A stretch of DNA of 64,000 bases, taken from contig NZ_CP042431.1 in the NCBI RefSeq assembly GCF_007970185.1, positions 5,766,001-5,830,000 of the forward strand, read 5' to 3'. Shown here one piece after another: positions 46,401 through 54,757 of this stretch. Under the pieces are notes generated by a model. That model ran no database searches and had not been told where the DNA came from. It saw only the letters and a program-made list of their open reading frames with translations. Numbering within the stretch: the stretch's first letter is position 1; each line of letters opens with the position of its first letter. The stretch is from Pseudobacter ginsenosidimutans (lineage in GTDB: Bacteria > Bacteroidota > Bacteroidia > Chitinophagales > Chitinophagaceae). The position numbers and the translations under genes are program-made.

Positions 46401-46600
46401 TCTCACCGGCGATCCTGAAGAAAGCAAAGATCAGCGCCATCCGCGTGTACGCAACAGCGCAGAACCTGATCACCTGGACCAATTACAGCGGTTACGATCC
46501 TGAAGTATCTGTGCGCAACTCCGCACTCACACCAGGTTTCGATTACTCTGCTTACCCCAGGGCTAAAACAATGGTCTTTGGTCTGAATGCAACTTTCTAA
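43436..46600 (+). CDS. SusC/RagA TonB-dependent receptor
   Basis: I prefer the start at 43436 ([21 protein letters not shown]), a normal signal peptide. An in-frame ATG at 43379 overlaps the previous stop (ATGA) and could couple translation. The domain order is a carboxypeptidase-D-like domain ([27 protein letters not shown]), the TonB box ([24 protein letters not shown]), a plug ([76 protein letters not shown]), and a barrel ending [11 protein letters not shown]. No STN domain is present. It imports the glycan used by the long operon together with the next SusD. Length (about 1,054) and frame are normal. Confidence 0.95.
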   Translation: [1054 protein letters not shown]

Positions 46601-46620
46601 TCAATTAAATGTATTTCGTT

Positions 46621-48216
46621 ATGAAACGAATCATCTATAGCCTGCTTGCTTTATCAACCCTCACCGGTGCTGTGGGTTGTAAGAAATTCCTCGAGAAACT
46701 GCCTACCGACTTTGTGTCGCCCGAAAACTATTTCAAGAATGAGACAGATGTTATGACCGCGCTCGCCGGCGTGTATGATGTGATGGGCAAGACAAACACG
46801 TACTCACGGACAATGATATTCGAAAATGATATCAGCGATGAAGGATTCAACTCTCTCAGTTCATCACCCATCGATCTTTCATTCAACAACTTCGATGCCT
46901 CCCACGGCGGTATCAATAACATGTGGAACCTGCTCTACCAGGGCATCAACAGGGCCAATATGTTCCTCCAGAATATCGATAACGCAGACCTGGTGATGGA
47001 CGAAGCCAAACGAAAGGCCGCAAAAGGAGATGCACTTTTCCTGAGAGCTTATTATTATTTCGTGCTCACCAGCAATTGGGGTGATGTGCCGCTTCGCCTG
47101 AAACCGCCGGTGGACGCAACTGACGTGAATATCGGCCGTACTGCCACTGCTACAATCATGGAGCAGATCGTGAAAGATATGGAGGCTGCTGCAGAACTGC
47201 TGCCTGTTTCCGGTACCTATGCACACAATGGTCGCGTTACCAAATCAACCGCCTGGGGCATCCTCGCAAGAGTGAATCTCAAATGGGCAGGAGAGCCACT
47301 GAAGAATACGGATAAGTTTGCAGAAGCAAAGAAATGGGCAGAGAAAGTGATGGATCCCGCCAATGGCCATGTGCTCAATCCCGATTACAAACAGATCTTC
47401 ATCAATCATTCCGCTGACAAATATGATATCAAAGAATGTATCTGGGAAGTGGAATTCAGTAAACTTTCCACTGGCGGTCAGGAAGAGGAAGGCTCCATCG
47501 GCGTTATCACAGGCATCCCCAACAGCAACAAGGAATTCGGTTACAGCTATGGCGCATTGCACGTGCAGGCCAGCTACTACAATTCCTTTGAAGCAGGTGA
47601 CCTGCGCCGCGACTGGACCATCAATCCTTTCTACTACGGAACGGTGGGCGGTGTTGCCAACTCCAAAGTGAACTACAGTGCATCACAGATCTACAACCGC
47701 TGCAATGCCAAATGGAGAAGGGAATATGAAACTGCCACTCCAAAGAACGTGAATACTTCCCCCATCAATTTCCCTTTACTGCGCTATGCTGATGTGCTGC
47801 TGATGTATGCCGAAGCAGAGAACGAAGTGAATGGCCCAACCACTGAAGCATACAATGCCATCAATGCAGTAAGGAAAAGGGCATTCGGTCTTACACTGAC
47901 CACGCCTCCGGATCCAGCAGTAGTATATGAGCTTACTCCCGGACTGGATGCAAGCGACTTCAGGGCTGCTGTTCGTATGGAACGCACACACGAGCTCGGC
48001 TTTGAGGCTTTAAGGAAATTCGACCTGATCCGCTGGGGTATCTATCTCAGCACCATGAACGTTCTCGGCGCACAGGTGAATGCCACTGCTCCCGCAGAAT
48101 GGAAACTCAGGGCCTCACTGGCTGGCGTAAACGCAGCTGAAAGACACCTGCTGCTGCCGATCCCCAGCGCGGAAATGTCGCTCAACAAAGCGCTCATCCA
48201 GAATCCAGAATGGTAA
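46621..48216 (+). CDS. SusD/RagB-family glycan-binding lipoprotein
   Basis: I chose the start at 46621 (MKRIIYSLLALSTLTGAVGCKKFLEKLP); the frame has an ATG four codons earlier. Cys of the lipobox is at about residue 20. SusD segments include DFVSPENYFKNETDVMTALAGVYDVM, NLLYQGINRANMFLQNI, KGDALFLRAYYYFVLTSNWGDVPL, VTKSTAWGILARVNLKWAG, NFPLLRYADVLLMYAEAENEVNGP, MERTHELGFEALRKFDLIRWG and HLLLPIPSAEMSLNKAL. It is intact and about 531 residues. It pairs with the SusC 20 bp upstream. Binding preference is unknown, but the operon points to N-acetylhexosamine-containing glycans. Confidence 0.95.
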   Translation: MKRIIYSLLALSTLTGAVGCKKFLEKLPTDFVSPENYFKNETDVMTALAGVYDVMGKTNTYSRTMIFENDISDEGFNSLSSSPIDLSFNNFDASHGGINNMWNLLYQGINRANMFLQNIDNADLVMDEAKRKAAKGDALFLRAYYYFVLTSNWGDVPLRLKPPVDATDVNIGRTATATIMEQIVKDMEAAAELLPVSGTYAHNGRVTKSTAWGILARVNLKWAGEPLKNTDKFAEAKKWAEKVMDPANGHVLNPDYKQIFINHSADKYDIKECIWEVEFSKLSTGGQEEEGSIGVITGIPNSNKEFGYSYGALHVQASYYNSFEAGDLRRDWTINPFYYGTVGGVANSKVNYSASQIYNRCNAKWRREYETATPKNVNTSPINFPLLRYADVLLMYAEAENEVNGPTTEAYNAINAVRKRAFGLTLTTPPDPAVVYELTPGLDASDFRAAVRMERTHELGFEALRKFDLIRWGIYLSTMNVLGAQVNATAPAEWKLRASLAGVNAAERHLLLPIPSAEMSLNKALIQNPEW

Positions 48217-48246
48217 ACCGATCTCTCCATCAATTAATGAAAGATT

Positions 48247-49170
48247 ATGTTCAAACTTCGTCATATATCATCCCTGTTGGCAGTGGCTGCACTGATGGCC
48301 TCCTGCAACAAACGCGATAAACTGGACGCACCGGACTTCACTGTCAGCACTGCACAATCCACCTATAAAGTGGGAGACAGTGTGGTATTCAATTTCAGCA
48401 ACTCACCCGATGTGATCACTTTCTTTTCCGGCGAGCCCGGTTCAGAATACCAATACAGGAACCGCACCGAGCTGGAAGGCGGCACTACATTCATGAGCTT
48501 CAGCAGCCGTGTGCTCTACGGCTCACAGGTGAACAATGTGCGCGTAATGGCCAGCACAGATTTCACCGGTAAATATGATACCAATGCTGTTAAAGCAGCC
48601 ACCTGGACTGAGATCACAGACCGCTTTACCATGGCCACTGCTCCCAATGGAGCGGTTGGAGTGGAGATACAATCCGGCGTTGCCAATATTTCCGACCTCA
48701 TCGTGAAAGGAAAGCCTATCTATCTTTCTTACCGGTATGTAGGGGAGAAGCCACCGGGCGCAACCGCCACACAACGTACCTGGCGCATCATGAGTTTCAA
48801 TCTCAACAACACATACCCCGATGGAACAGTGGCATCATTATCGAATCTCTTCGGAGCGGGATGGGTGAACGTGGATTTCCAGAACCCCAACAATTTCTGG
48901 AAAAATGAAACAACGCTTGGTTACCTGCAGTTCGCTCCCAACAGCTCACTGGTGGAATCAGAGGACTGGGCTATTTCAAAACCTTTCTTTGTAGCGCAGG
49001 TTTCGCCTGACAAAGGAGTTGCCATCAAGGAATATATGGCCCGCAAGAACGAGCACGTATATATTTTCACGGAGCCTGGCACCTACAAAGTCACTTTCAT
49101 TGGTTCCAATACCAATGCGAAAGAGGTGAAGACCGTGGTGAGAGAACTCGATATCACCATCACTAACTAA
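48247..49170 (+). CDS. DUF5017 domain surface lipoprotein
   Basis: The 307-residue lipoprotein (AALMASCNKRDKLD, Cys about 20) follows SusD. The DUF5017 beta-sandwich is visible as FTVSTAQSTYKVGDSVVFNFSNSPDVITFFSGEPGSEYQYRNRTEL. Galactose-binding-like segments follow (IYLSYRYVGEKPPGATATQRTWRIMSFNLNN; WVNVDFQNPNNFWKN), with a closing Ig-like strand pair (EHVYIFTEPGTYKVTFIGSN). In Bacteroidota PULs DUF5017 proteins occupy the position of surface glycan-binding proteins. It probably captures glycan for the SusCD pair; the ligand is not known. Confidence 0.85.
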   Translation: MFKLRHISSLLAVAALMASCNKRDKLDAPDFTVSTAQSTYKVGDSVVFNFSNSPDVITFFSGEPGSEYQYRNRTELEGGTTFMSFSSRVLYGSQVNNVRVMASTDFTGKYDTNAVKAATWTEITDRFTMATAPNGAVGVEIQSGVANISDLIVKGKPIYLSYRYVGEKPPGATATQRTWRIMSFNLNNTYPDGTVASLSNLFGAGWVNVDFQNPNNFWKNETTLGYLQFAPNSSLVESEDWAISKPFFVAQVSPDKGVAIKEYMARKNEHVYIFTEPGTYKVTFIGSNTNAKEVKTVVRELDITITN

Positions 49171-49212
49171 CTGTAATCCGTACCCTAATACTCCCTAAAC
49201 CCCGGAACAGCA

Positions 49213-50607
49213 ATGCAGCAAAGAAACCAGTGCCTGGATGCTTTAAGAGGCTTCGCCATTCTGGCGATGGTGCTCTCCAGCAGTATCGCTTTTGGTATAC
49301 TGCCGGCCTGGATGTATCATGCCCAGGTACCGCCGCCTTACCATGTTTACAAACCTGAAATACCCGGCATCACCTGGGTGGATCTTGTGTTCCCGTTCTT
49401 TTTATTCAGTATGGGAGCGGCCATACCACTGGCTTTGAACAAAAAAATAAAAGAGCAGGCCGGATTCTGGTCCGTGGCTTATATCGCAGGAAGAAGGTTC
49501 CTGTTACTGGTTTTCTTTGCGCTGTTCACTTTTCATATGCGCGCCTGGGTACAGGCAGCAAAACCCGAGCCCATTCATTACTGGCTTTCCGTTGCCAGTT
49601 TCGTTTTACTGTTTTTCCAGTTCTTTGAATCGAAAGGGAAATACAAACTGGTATTCCAGATCGCGAGAGGACTCGCATTTGCACTCGCTGCACTCTTATT
49701 GTACATCCTCCCATTCAAGGATGGTAAAGGATTTTCTTTGATGAAGGAAGATATCATCATCATCGTGCTGGGCAATATGGCCTTCTTCAGCACCCTGATC
49801 TGGTGGTTCACCAAGGGCAAGCCCTGGATCCGCATCGGAATCCTCGGATTTGTAATGGCCATCTTCCTCGGCAGCAAAACCGCCGGCAGTTGGAACGAAG
49901 CCCTGTTCAACTTCACGCCCGCTCCCTGGATGTATAAATTCTATTACCTCAAATACCTGTTCATCGTATTGCCCGGAACCCTGGCAGGAGATTGGTTGCT
50001 GGAAAGCAGCAAATCCAATCCGGTGGCAGGTCCGAATGAAAAGAACTATATAAGGCTGTTGGCATTCCTCAGCATTCTGCTGATCACATTGAATGTTTGT
50101 TTCTTATTCTCCAGGCAACTGGTGCTCAATCTCGGCGTCAGCGCCGCATTACTGGCTGCCATCTATTACTGCGTACAGAAACTCGATGCCACAGGTTACA
50201 AATTATTGCATCGCTTCTTCACAGCTGGTTGCTTCATGCTCTTGCTCGGCCTCAGCTTCGATGCCTTTGAAGGAGGAGTGAAGAAAGATCCCAGCACTTA
50301 TAGTTACTACCTGATCACCAGCGGCCTCGCATTCTTTGCCCTGCTGGGATTTTATGGAATGCAAAACGAAAGAGGCTTCGGCAGCATCATCAACTATTTC
50401 AGCCTCAATGGCCGCAACCCAATGGTAGCCTATGTTACAGGCAACCTGCTGCTGATCCCGGTATTGCACCTGACCGGATTGTTCCAATATTACACCAATA
50501 TCGGAACCGGTCCCTGGACCGGTTTCCTGGAAGGAGTATTATTCACCGGGGTAGTATCGCTCATCACTATTTTCTTTACCAAACGTCAGTGGTTCTGGAA
50601 AACATAA
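49213..50607 (+). CDS. DUF5009/HGSNAT-like membrane acetyltransferase
   Basis: This 464-residue integral membrane protein has about 11-12 helices. It begins CLDALRGFAILAMVLSSSIAFG, the motif shared by heparan-alpha-glucosaminide N-acetyltransferase relatives and acyltransferase_3-like families. TWVDLVFPFFLFSMGAAIPLALNKK follows, as in DUF5009. A late motif GFGSIINYFSLNGRNPMVAYVTGNLLL matches the HGSNAT C-terminal signature. HGSNAT transfers acetyl from cytosolic acetyl-CoA to a terminal glucosamine across the membrane. In a cluster with GH20, AGE and SGNH esterases this suits re-acetylation of amino sugars in the periplasm. The enzymatic role here is inferred. It ends 4 bp before the GH20 gene. 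Confidence 0.82.
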   Translation: MQQRNQCLDALRGFAILAMVLSSSIAFGILPAWMYHAQVPPPYHVYKPEIPGITWVDLVFPFFLFSMGAAIPLALNKKIKEQAGFWSVAYIAGRRFLLLVFFALFTFHMRAWVQAAKPEPIHYWLSVASFVLLFFQFFESKGKYKLVFQIARGLAFALAALLLYILPFKDGKGFSLMKEDIIIIVLGNMAFFSTLIWWFTKGKPWIRIGILGFVMAIFLGSKTAGSWNEALFNFTPAPWMYKFYYLKYLFIVLPGTLAGDWLLESSKSNPVAGPNEKNYIRLLAFLSILLITLNVCFLFSRQLVLNLGVSAALLAAIYYCVQKLDATGYKLLHRFFTAGCFMLLLGLSFDAFEGGVKKDPSTYSYYLITSGLAFFALLGFYGMQNERGFGSIINYFSLNGRNPMVAYVTGNLLLIPVLHLTGLFQYYTNIGTGPWTGFLEGVLFTGVVSLITIFFTKRQWFWKT

Positions 50608-50611
50608 GATC

Positions 50612-52624
50612 ATGCTGAAAGGAATTGCTACCATATTGATAATGTTGCTGACCGGATCAGCTTTTGCCTCAGAAGACTCGCTGCGTTTACTCACGCAGCC
50701 GGCAGTCGCTCGCGTGCCCGCGAGTGACTTATATTCTGTCGCCTCCGGCGACACGGTGCCCGCCGGGAGGCGGGCAAACAGCAGTCACCCGCGGGGACGC
50801 GAACGACTGGCAGCACCCGAAGTAAATATCGTACACGCTATTATTCCTGCACCCGCATACTTAACAACAGGAACAGGCAGCTTCAACCTGAGAACAGCAG
50901 GTAGCATCGTAGTACAACAGCAGCACCACCAGCACCGTGGCGTAGCCGAGCTCCTGGCGCAATCCATCGGAGAGCTCCGTGGAAAAAACATTCCCATAGT
51001 CACCAATAGTGGAAAACAGAACAATATTGTTTTTCGATTACTGGATACCGATAGCTCATTGAGATCAGAAGGTTACAGGCTCTCTGTTTCCTCCGGAAAT
51101 ATATTCATAGAGGCGGCGCAGCCGGCCGGCTGGTTCTATGCCGTGCAGACATTGCTGCAACTGCTGCCCGTCAAAGCAACAGCCCGCGAATCATTGCGCA
51201 TAGCAGCAGTGACCATTCACGACAGTCCCCGTTTTGAATGGCGCGGGCTGATGCTGGATGTTAGCAGGCATTTCTTCTCCAAAGAAGTGATCAAGAATTA
51301 TCTCGATCAGATGTCGAAATACAAATTCAATGTATTCCACTGGCACCTGACCGATAACCAGGGTTGGAGACTTGAGATCAAATCCATGCCCAACCTCACA
51401 AAAACCGGCGCCTGGCGCGTTCCCAGAACAGGCTACTGGCGCGGATTCAAAGGGCCCCAGCCCGGAGAAGCGGCTACGGATGGAGGTTATTACACACAGG
51501 AAGACGTAAAAGAGATCCTTGCATATGCAGCGCAAAGATTCATCACTGTTGTTCCCGAAATAGATGTGCCCGGTCATAGCCTGGCCCTGATTGCATCCTA
51601 TCCGGAAATGAGCTGCACCAAAACACCGCAGCAGGTACTGGCCGGCGATCCATGGAATCCGGGCAGAACCAATGTGCTCTGTGCCGGAAATGATTCCACC
51701 TATGCCGCTCTCGACAAAATATTCGGGGAAGTGGCTGCGCTTTTCCCTTCCCGTTATATCCATATCGGCGGCGACGAAGTTTCACGCCAGTACTGGGAAA
51801 AATGCGAAGTATGCCAGCATCGGATCAAAACAGAAAAACTGAACAACACATCAGAGCTGCAGACATACTTCCTGAACCGCCTTGCCCGCATCATCGAAAG
51901 CAAAGGCAAGCTACCCATGAGCTGGTATGATAAACTCGATGGCGGCCTCGTGCCAGGTGTTGCCTACATGAGCTGGAAAGATCACAAAGGCGGGATACTC
52001 GCATCACAGAACGGACACAAAGCCGTGATGACGCCGGCCTTTTTCACTTATCTCGATTTCTACCAGAACGATCCTGTTTTCGAGAACGGCCCGTTTACCG
52101 TTACACGTCTCAATACGGCCTACGCTTTCGAGCCGGTGGCAGCAGGAGCGAAGGAAGAAAATATTCTGGGAGGACAGGGCAGTCTGTTTACCGAGCAGGT
52201 ACCCAACGAACGTAAGGTCCAGTACATGACCTGGCCCCGCGGCATGGCCCTGTCAGAAGCGCTCTGGAGCCGGAAAGACAAAAGGAACTGGGACGATTTC
52301 GTAGTCCGCATGGAAAAACATTTTCCACGATTCCATCATGCAAAAGTGAACTACGCTACTGGATTCTATGAGCCAATCATTTCCGCAAAACGGAATGCAG
52401 ACAGCAGTTACAGTATTATCATCGATACAGAGATCAAAGGACTGGATGTTTTCTATACTTTCGACGATACAAACGTGGACGAATTTTATCCTATGTACAA
52501 AGGCCGGCCACTGACCATCCCCACAGGAGCGCACCATATCCGTGCACGCTCTTACAGGAACGGACAACCGCTGGGCCGCGAGATCAACCTGGAACTGGCT
52601 GATCTAATCAAACGAGCACGCTGA
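50612..52624 (+). CDS. GH20 beta-N-acetylhexosaminidase with a palindromic repeat translated in its N-terminus
   Basis: The 670-residue exported enzyme has a signal peptide (MLKGIATILIMLLTGSAFAS). A GH20b domain (about 75-190) starts at NIVHAIIPAPAYLTTGTGSFNL. The catalytic barrel includes PRFEWRGLMLDVSRHFF, FHWHLTDNQGWRLEIKS, ERFITVVPEIDVPGH-like segments and RYIHIGGDEVSRQYW, with the Asp388-Glu389 catalytic pair. A C-terminal beta domain ends HIRARSYRNGQPLGREI. It should release terminal GlcNAc/GalNAc by substrate-assisted hydrolysis. Residues about 31-66 (VARVPASDLYSVASGD...RGRERL) do not resemble GH20 and are encoded by the repeat at 50704-50809, which keeps the frame open. The linker position means activity may be unaffected. 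Confidence 0.92.
   Translation: MLKGIATILIMLLTGSAFASEDSLRLLTQPAVARVPASDLYSVASGDTVPAGRRANSSHPRGRERLAAPEVNIVHAIIPAPAYLTTGTGSFNLRTAGSIVVQQQHHQHRGVAELLAQSIGELRGKNIPIVTNSGKQNNIVFRLLDTDSSLRSEGYRLSVSSGNIFIEAAQPAGWFYAVQTLLQLLPVKATARESLRIAAVTIHDSPRFEWRGLMLDVSRHFFSKEVIKNYLDQMSKYKFNVFHWHLTDNQGWRLEIKSMPNLTKTGAWRVPRTGYWRGFKGPQPGEAATDGGYYTQEDVKEILAYAAQRFITVVPEIDVPGHSLALIASYPEMSCTKTPQQVLAGDPWNPGRTNVLCAGNDSTYAALDKIFGEVAALFPSRYIHIGGDEVSRQYWEKCEVCQHRIKTEKLNNTSELQTYFLNRLARIIESKGKLPMSWYDKLDGGLVPGVAYMSWKDHKGGILASQNGHKAVMTPAFFTYLDFYQNDPVFENGPFTVTRLNTAYAFEPVAAGAKEENILGGQGSLFTEQVPNERKVQYMTWPRGMALSEALWSRKDKRNWDDFVVRMEKHFPRFHHAKVNYATGFYEPIISAKRNADSSYSIIIDTEIKGLDVFYTFDDTNVDEFYPMYKGRPLTIPTGAHHIRARSYRNGQPLGREINLELADLIKRAR
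50704..50809. repeat. REP-type palindromic doublet inside the GH20 coding region
   Basis: Four hairpins follow each other. Arm 1 is AGTCGCTCGCG / CGCGAGTGACT at 50704-50729. Arm 2 is GTCGCC / GGCGAC at 50738-50752. Arm 3 is GCCCGCC / GGCGGGC at 50758-50775. Arm 4 is CAGTCACCCGCG / CGCGAACGACTG at 50782-50809. The first and last units are inverted copies of one another over about 26 bases with roughly three mismatches, which is the layout of REP doublets. GC content is well above the flanks. The 106 bp contribute a translated linker after the signal peptide. Confidence 0.8.
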
Positions 52625-52664
52625 TATAACCACAGACCCTATTACCGCATAATAAACAGAACGC

Positions 52665-54566
52665 ATGAACTTAGCGACGATCGACATTATTATCATTCTC
52701 TGCTACCTTGTAACCATCGTTGGTCTTGGTTTCTGGATCAGCCGCAAAGCATCCAAAAATATCCAGAGCTATTTCCTCGGCGATAACAATATCAAATGGT
52801 ACTGGCTCGGCTTCAGCAACAGCTCGGGTATGTTCGATGTAAGCGGTACCGCCTTCTACGTGGCGCTGCTCTTCGTATACGGCTTCAAAGCCGCCTGGCT
52901 GCCCTGGCTCTGGCCCGTATGGAACCAGATCTTCGTAATGGTATTCCTCGCCATCTGGATCAGACGCTCCAATGCCATGACCGGCGCCGACTGGATCATC
53001 AAACGCTTTGGCGACGAGCGCGGCGGAAGGCTTGCACATATGATCGTGGTAGTATTCGCTATCGTCAGCGTGATCGGTTTTATCGGTTATGTATTCGTGG
53101 GGATCGGTAAGTTCGCTTCCAATATCCTGCCCTGGGATCTCAGTAATCCACTGCTCACCAGTCAGCAGACTTACGCATTTATCATTATCGCCCTCACCAC
53201 TTTCTATACCGTGAAAGGCGGCATGTACAGTGTGGTTGCAACAGAAGTTCTGCAATACGGCATCCTGCTGGTCAGCTGCCTGCTCGTAGTCTCCTATGCC
53301 GTGCGCGATGTTGATTACAACGCTCTCCACCACCAGCTCCCTAAAGGCTGGAGCAATTTCTGGCCCGAATGGAAACTGGACGTGGACTGGGGGTCCAACT
53401 TCCCGCAGGCCGCACAGAAAGTGTCAGAAGATGGCTTCACCTGGTTCGGCGCACTACTGATGATGATGGTGGCCAAAGGCATTTTCGCCAGCCTCGCAGG
53501 ACCCGTGCCAGGCTTCGACATGCAACGGATCCTCAGCGCCAAGAAACCCAGGGAAGCAGCCATGCTCACAGGTTTCACCAACCTGGTGCTCTTCATTCCG
53601 CTCTTCATGATGGTGAGCGCCCTCACACTAGTGGGCATTCACTACCTCATGCCCGAATTACAGGGACAAAGCAAACCTGATTTCGAGATCATCCTTAGTC
53701 GTGTTGTCGGCAGCTACCTGCCCGCCGGGATCCGCGGTATCGTACTCGCAGGATTACTGGCATCTTTCATGAGCACCTTCTCGGCCTTCGTGAATGCAGC
53801 GCCCGCTTACCTCGTAAATGATTTCTATAAAAAATATTTCAAGCCCGATGCGCCTCCCGCACACTACGTGAAATGGAGCTATATCGTTTCCATTTCTATC
53901 GTACTGGTGGGCTGTATCTTCGGTTTGTTCGCCACTTCGCTGAGCAGTCTCACCATCTGGATCACTTCGGCTCTCTATGGTGGTTATGCCGCCGCCAACG
54001 TACTCAAATGGATCTGGTGGCGCTTCAACGGCTATGGCTATTTCGCTGGTATGCTTACCGGCCTGATCGCCGCTACCTTCGTGCCTTCACTCATGGCATA
54101 TCTGGCGGATAATTCAGCGTATAAAGATGTATTCGGCAGCGGTATCGGTACACTTGTTTCCTTTTTCATTATTCTCGTTTTGAGCATGACAGGCAGCATC
54201 GTTGGTTGCTTGCTTACACCCGCACCATCACAACAGATACTCACCAGTTTCTATACCAATACCAAACCCTGGGGCTGGTGGAAACCAGTACTGAATATGG
54301 TAAGGAAAGTGAATCCGGCATTCCAGCCAAACCAGCAGTTCAAATGGGATATGTTCAATGTTATCATCGGAATCGTTTGGCAGATGAGCATGATCATTAT
54401 GCCGATACAGTTCGTGTTCGGATTCTTTACAAAAGGATTTATAGCGATGGGAGTTTGGCTGGTGACAATGACGATTCTGAAGTTCACCTGGTACGACCGT
54501 TTGCACTTAACCGCTTCGGATTCTTCCGCAACGTCTGCGGAAACTGCCGCACAGCCTGGAACTTAG
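52665..54566 (+). CDS. Sodium:solute symporter (SSS family)
   Basis: This 633-residue inner-membrane transporter has about 13-14 helices. The N-terminus (TIDIIIILCYLVTIVGLGFWISRKASKNIQSYFLGDNNIKWYWLGFSNSSGMFDVSGTAF) is the SSS signature. Sodium-site-like segments occur later (LAGLLASFMSTFSAFVNAAPAYLVNDFYKKYF). It is longer than the usual 500-550 residues; the extra C-terminal part holds two further helices (WDMFNVIIGIVWQMSMIIMPIQFVFGFF; GVWLVTMTILKFTW). Relatives carry sialic acid, sugars or amino acids. Next to GH20 and AGE, N-acetylhexosamine or a derived disaccharide is the likely cargo. It starts 41 bp after the GH20 stop. Confidence 0.88.
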   Translation: MNLATIDIIIILCYLVTIVGLGFWISRKASKNIQSYFLGDNNIKWYWLGFSNSSGMFDVSGTAFYVALLFVYGFKAAWLPWLWPVWNQIFVMVFLAIWIRRSNAMTGADWIIKRFGDERGGRLAHMIVVVFAIVSVIGFIGYVFVGIGKFASNILPWDLSNPLLTSQQTYAFIIIALTTFYTVKGGMYSVVATEVLQYGILLVSCLLVVSYAVRDVDYNALHHQLPKGWSNFWPEWKLDVDWGSNFPQAAQKVSEDGFTWFGALLMMMVAKGIFASLAGPVPGFDMQRILSAKKPREAAMLTGFTNLVLFIPLFMMVSALTLVGIHYLMPELQGQSKPDFEIILSRVVGSYLPAGIRGIVLAGLLASFMSTFSAFVNAAPAYLVNDFYKKYFKPDAPPAHYVKWSYIVSISIVLVGCIFGLFATSLSSLTIWITSALYGGYAAANVLKWIWWRFNGYGYFAGMLTGLIAATFVPSLMAYLADNSAYKDVFGSGIGTLVSFFIILVLSMTGSIVGCLLTPAPSQQILTSFYTNTKPWGWWKPVLNMVRKVNPAFQPNQQFKWDMFNVIIGIVWQMSMIIMPIQFVFGFFTKGFIAMGVWLVTMTILKFTWYDRLHLTASDSSATSAETAAQPGT

Positions 54567-54757
54567 ATGGACGGAGGAATTGAGGGATGGAGCTGTAGGT
54601 TATTGATTAAGCGATGGGGCAACAGTTTCCGAGGTCGTTGCAGAAGAACCCTTCGCTTGATGGGGTCGGGAGTGCATCAGTCACTTCTGGTTCTGTTACA
54701 ACTTTTCAGAGTGCGGGCAGTCGCTCACCTAAGGGGATGGTTCTAAAAAGAAATGGT
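54567..54757 (+). other. Spacer with decayed repeat-like sequence
   Basis: These 191 bp between the symporter and the first SGNH gene are not convincingly coding, although one frame stays open into the SGNH gene. They contain GGCAGTCGCTC at about 54717-54727, identical to the outer arm of the REP doublet at 50704, and a CAGTCACTT at about 54679, so a degraded copy of that repeat may be present. No terminator was seen, and the downstream genes could still be co-transcribed. Confidence 0.35.

Noticed and set aside
54677-54735. A second complete REP doublet upstream of the SGNH genes
   Set aside because: Only short pieces (CAGTCACTT and GGCAGTCGCTC) match; the complementary arms are not preserved, so I describe it only as a possible decayed copy.
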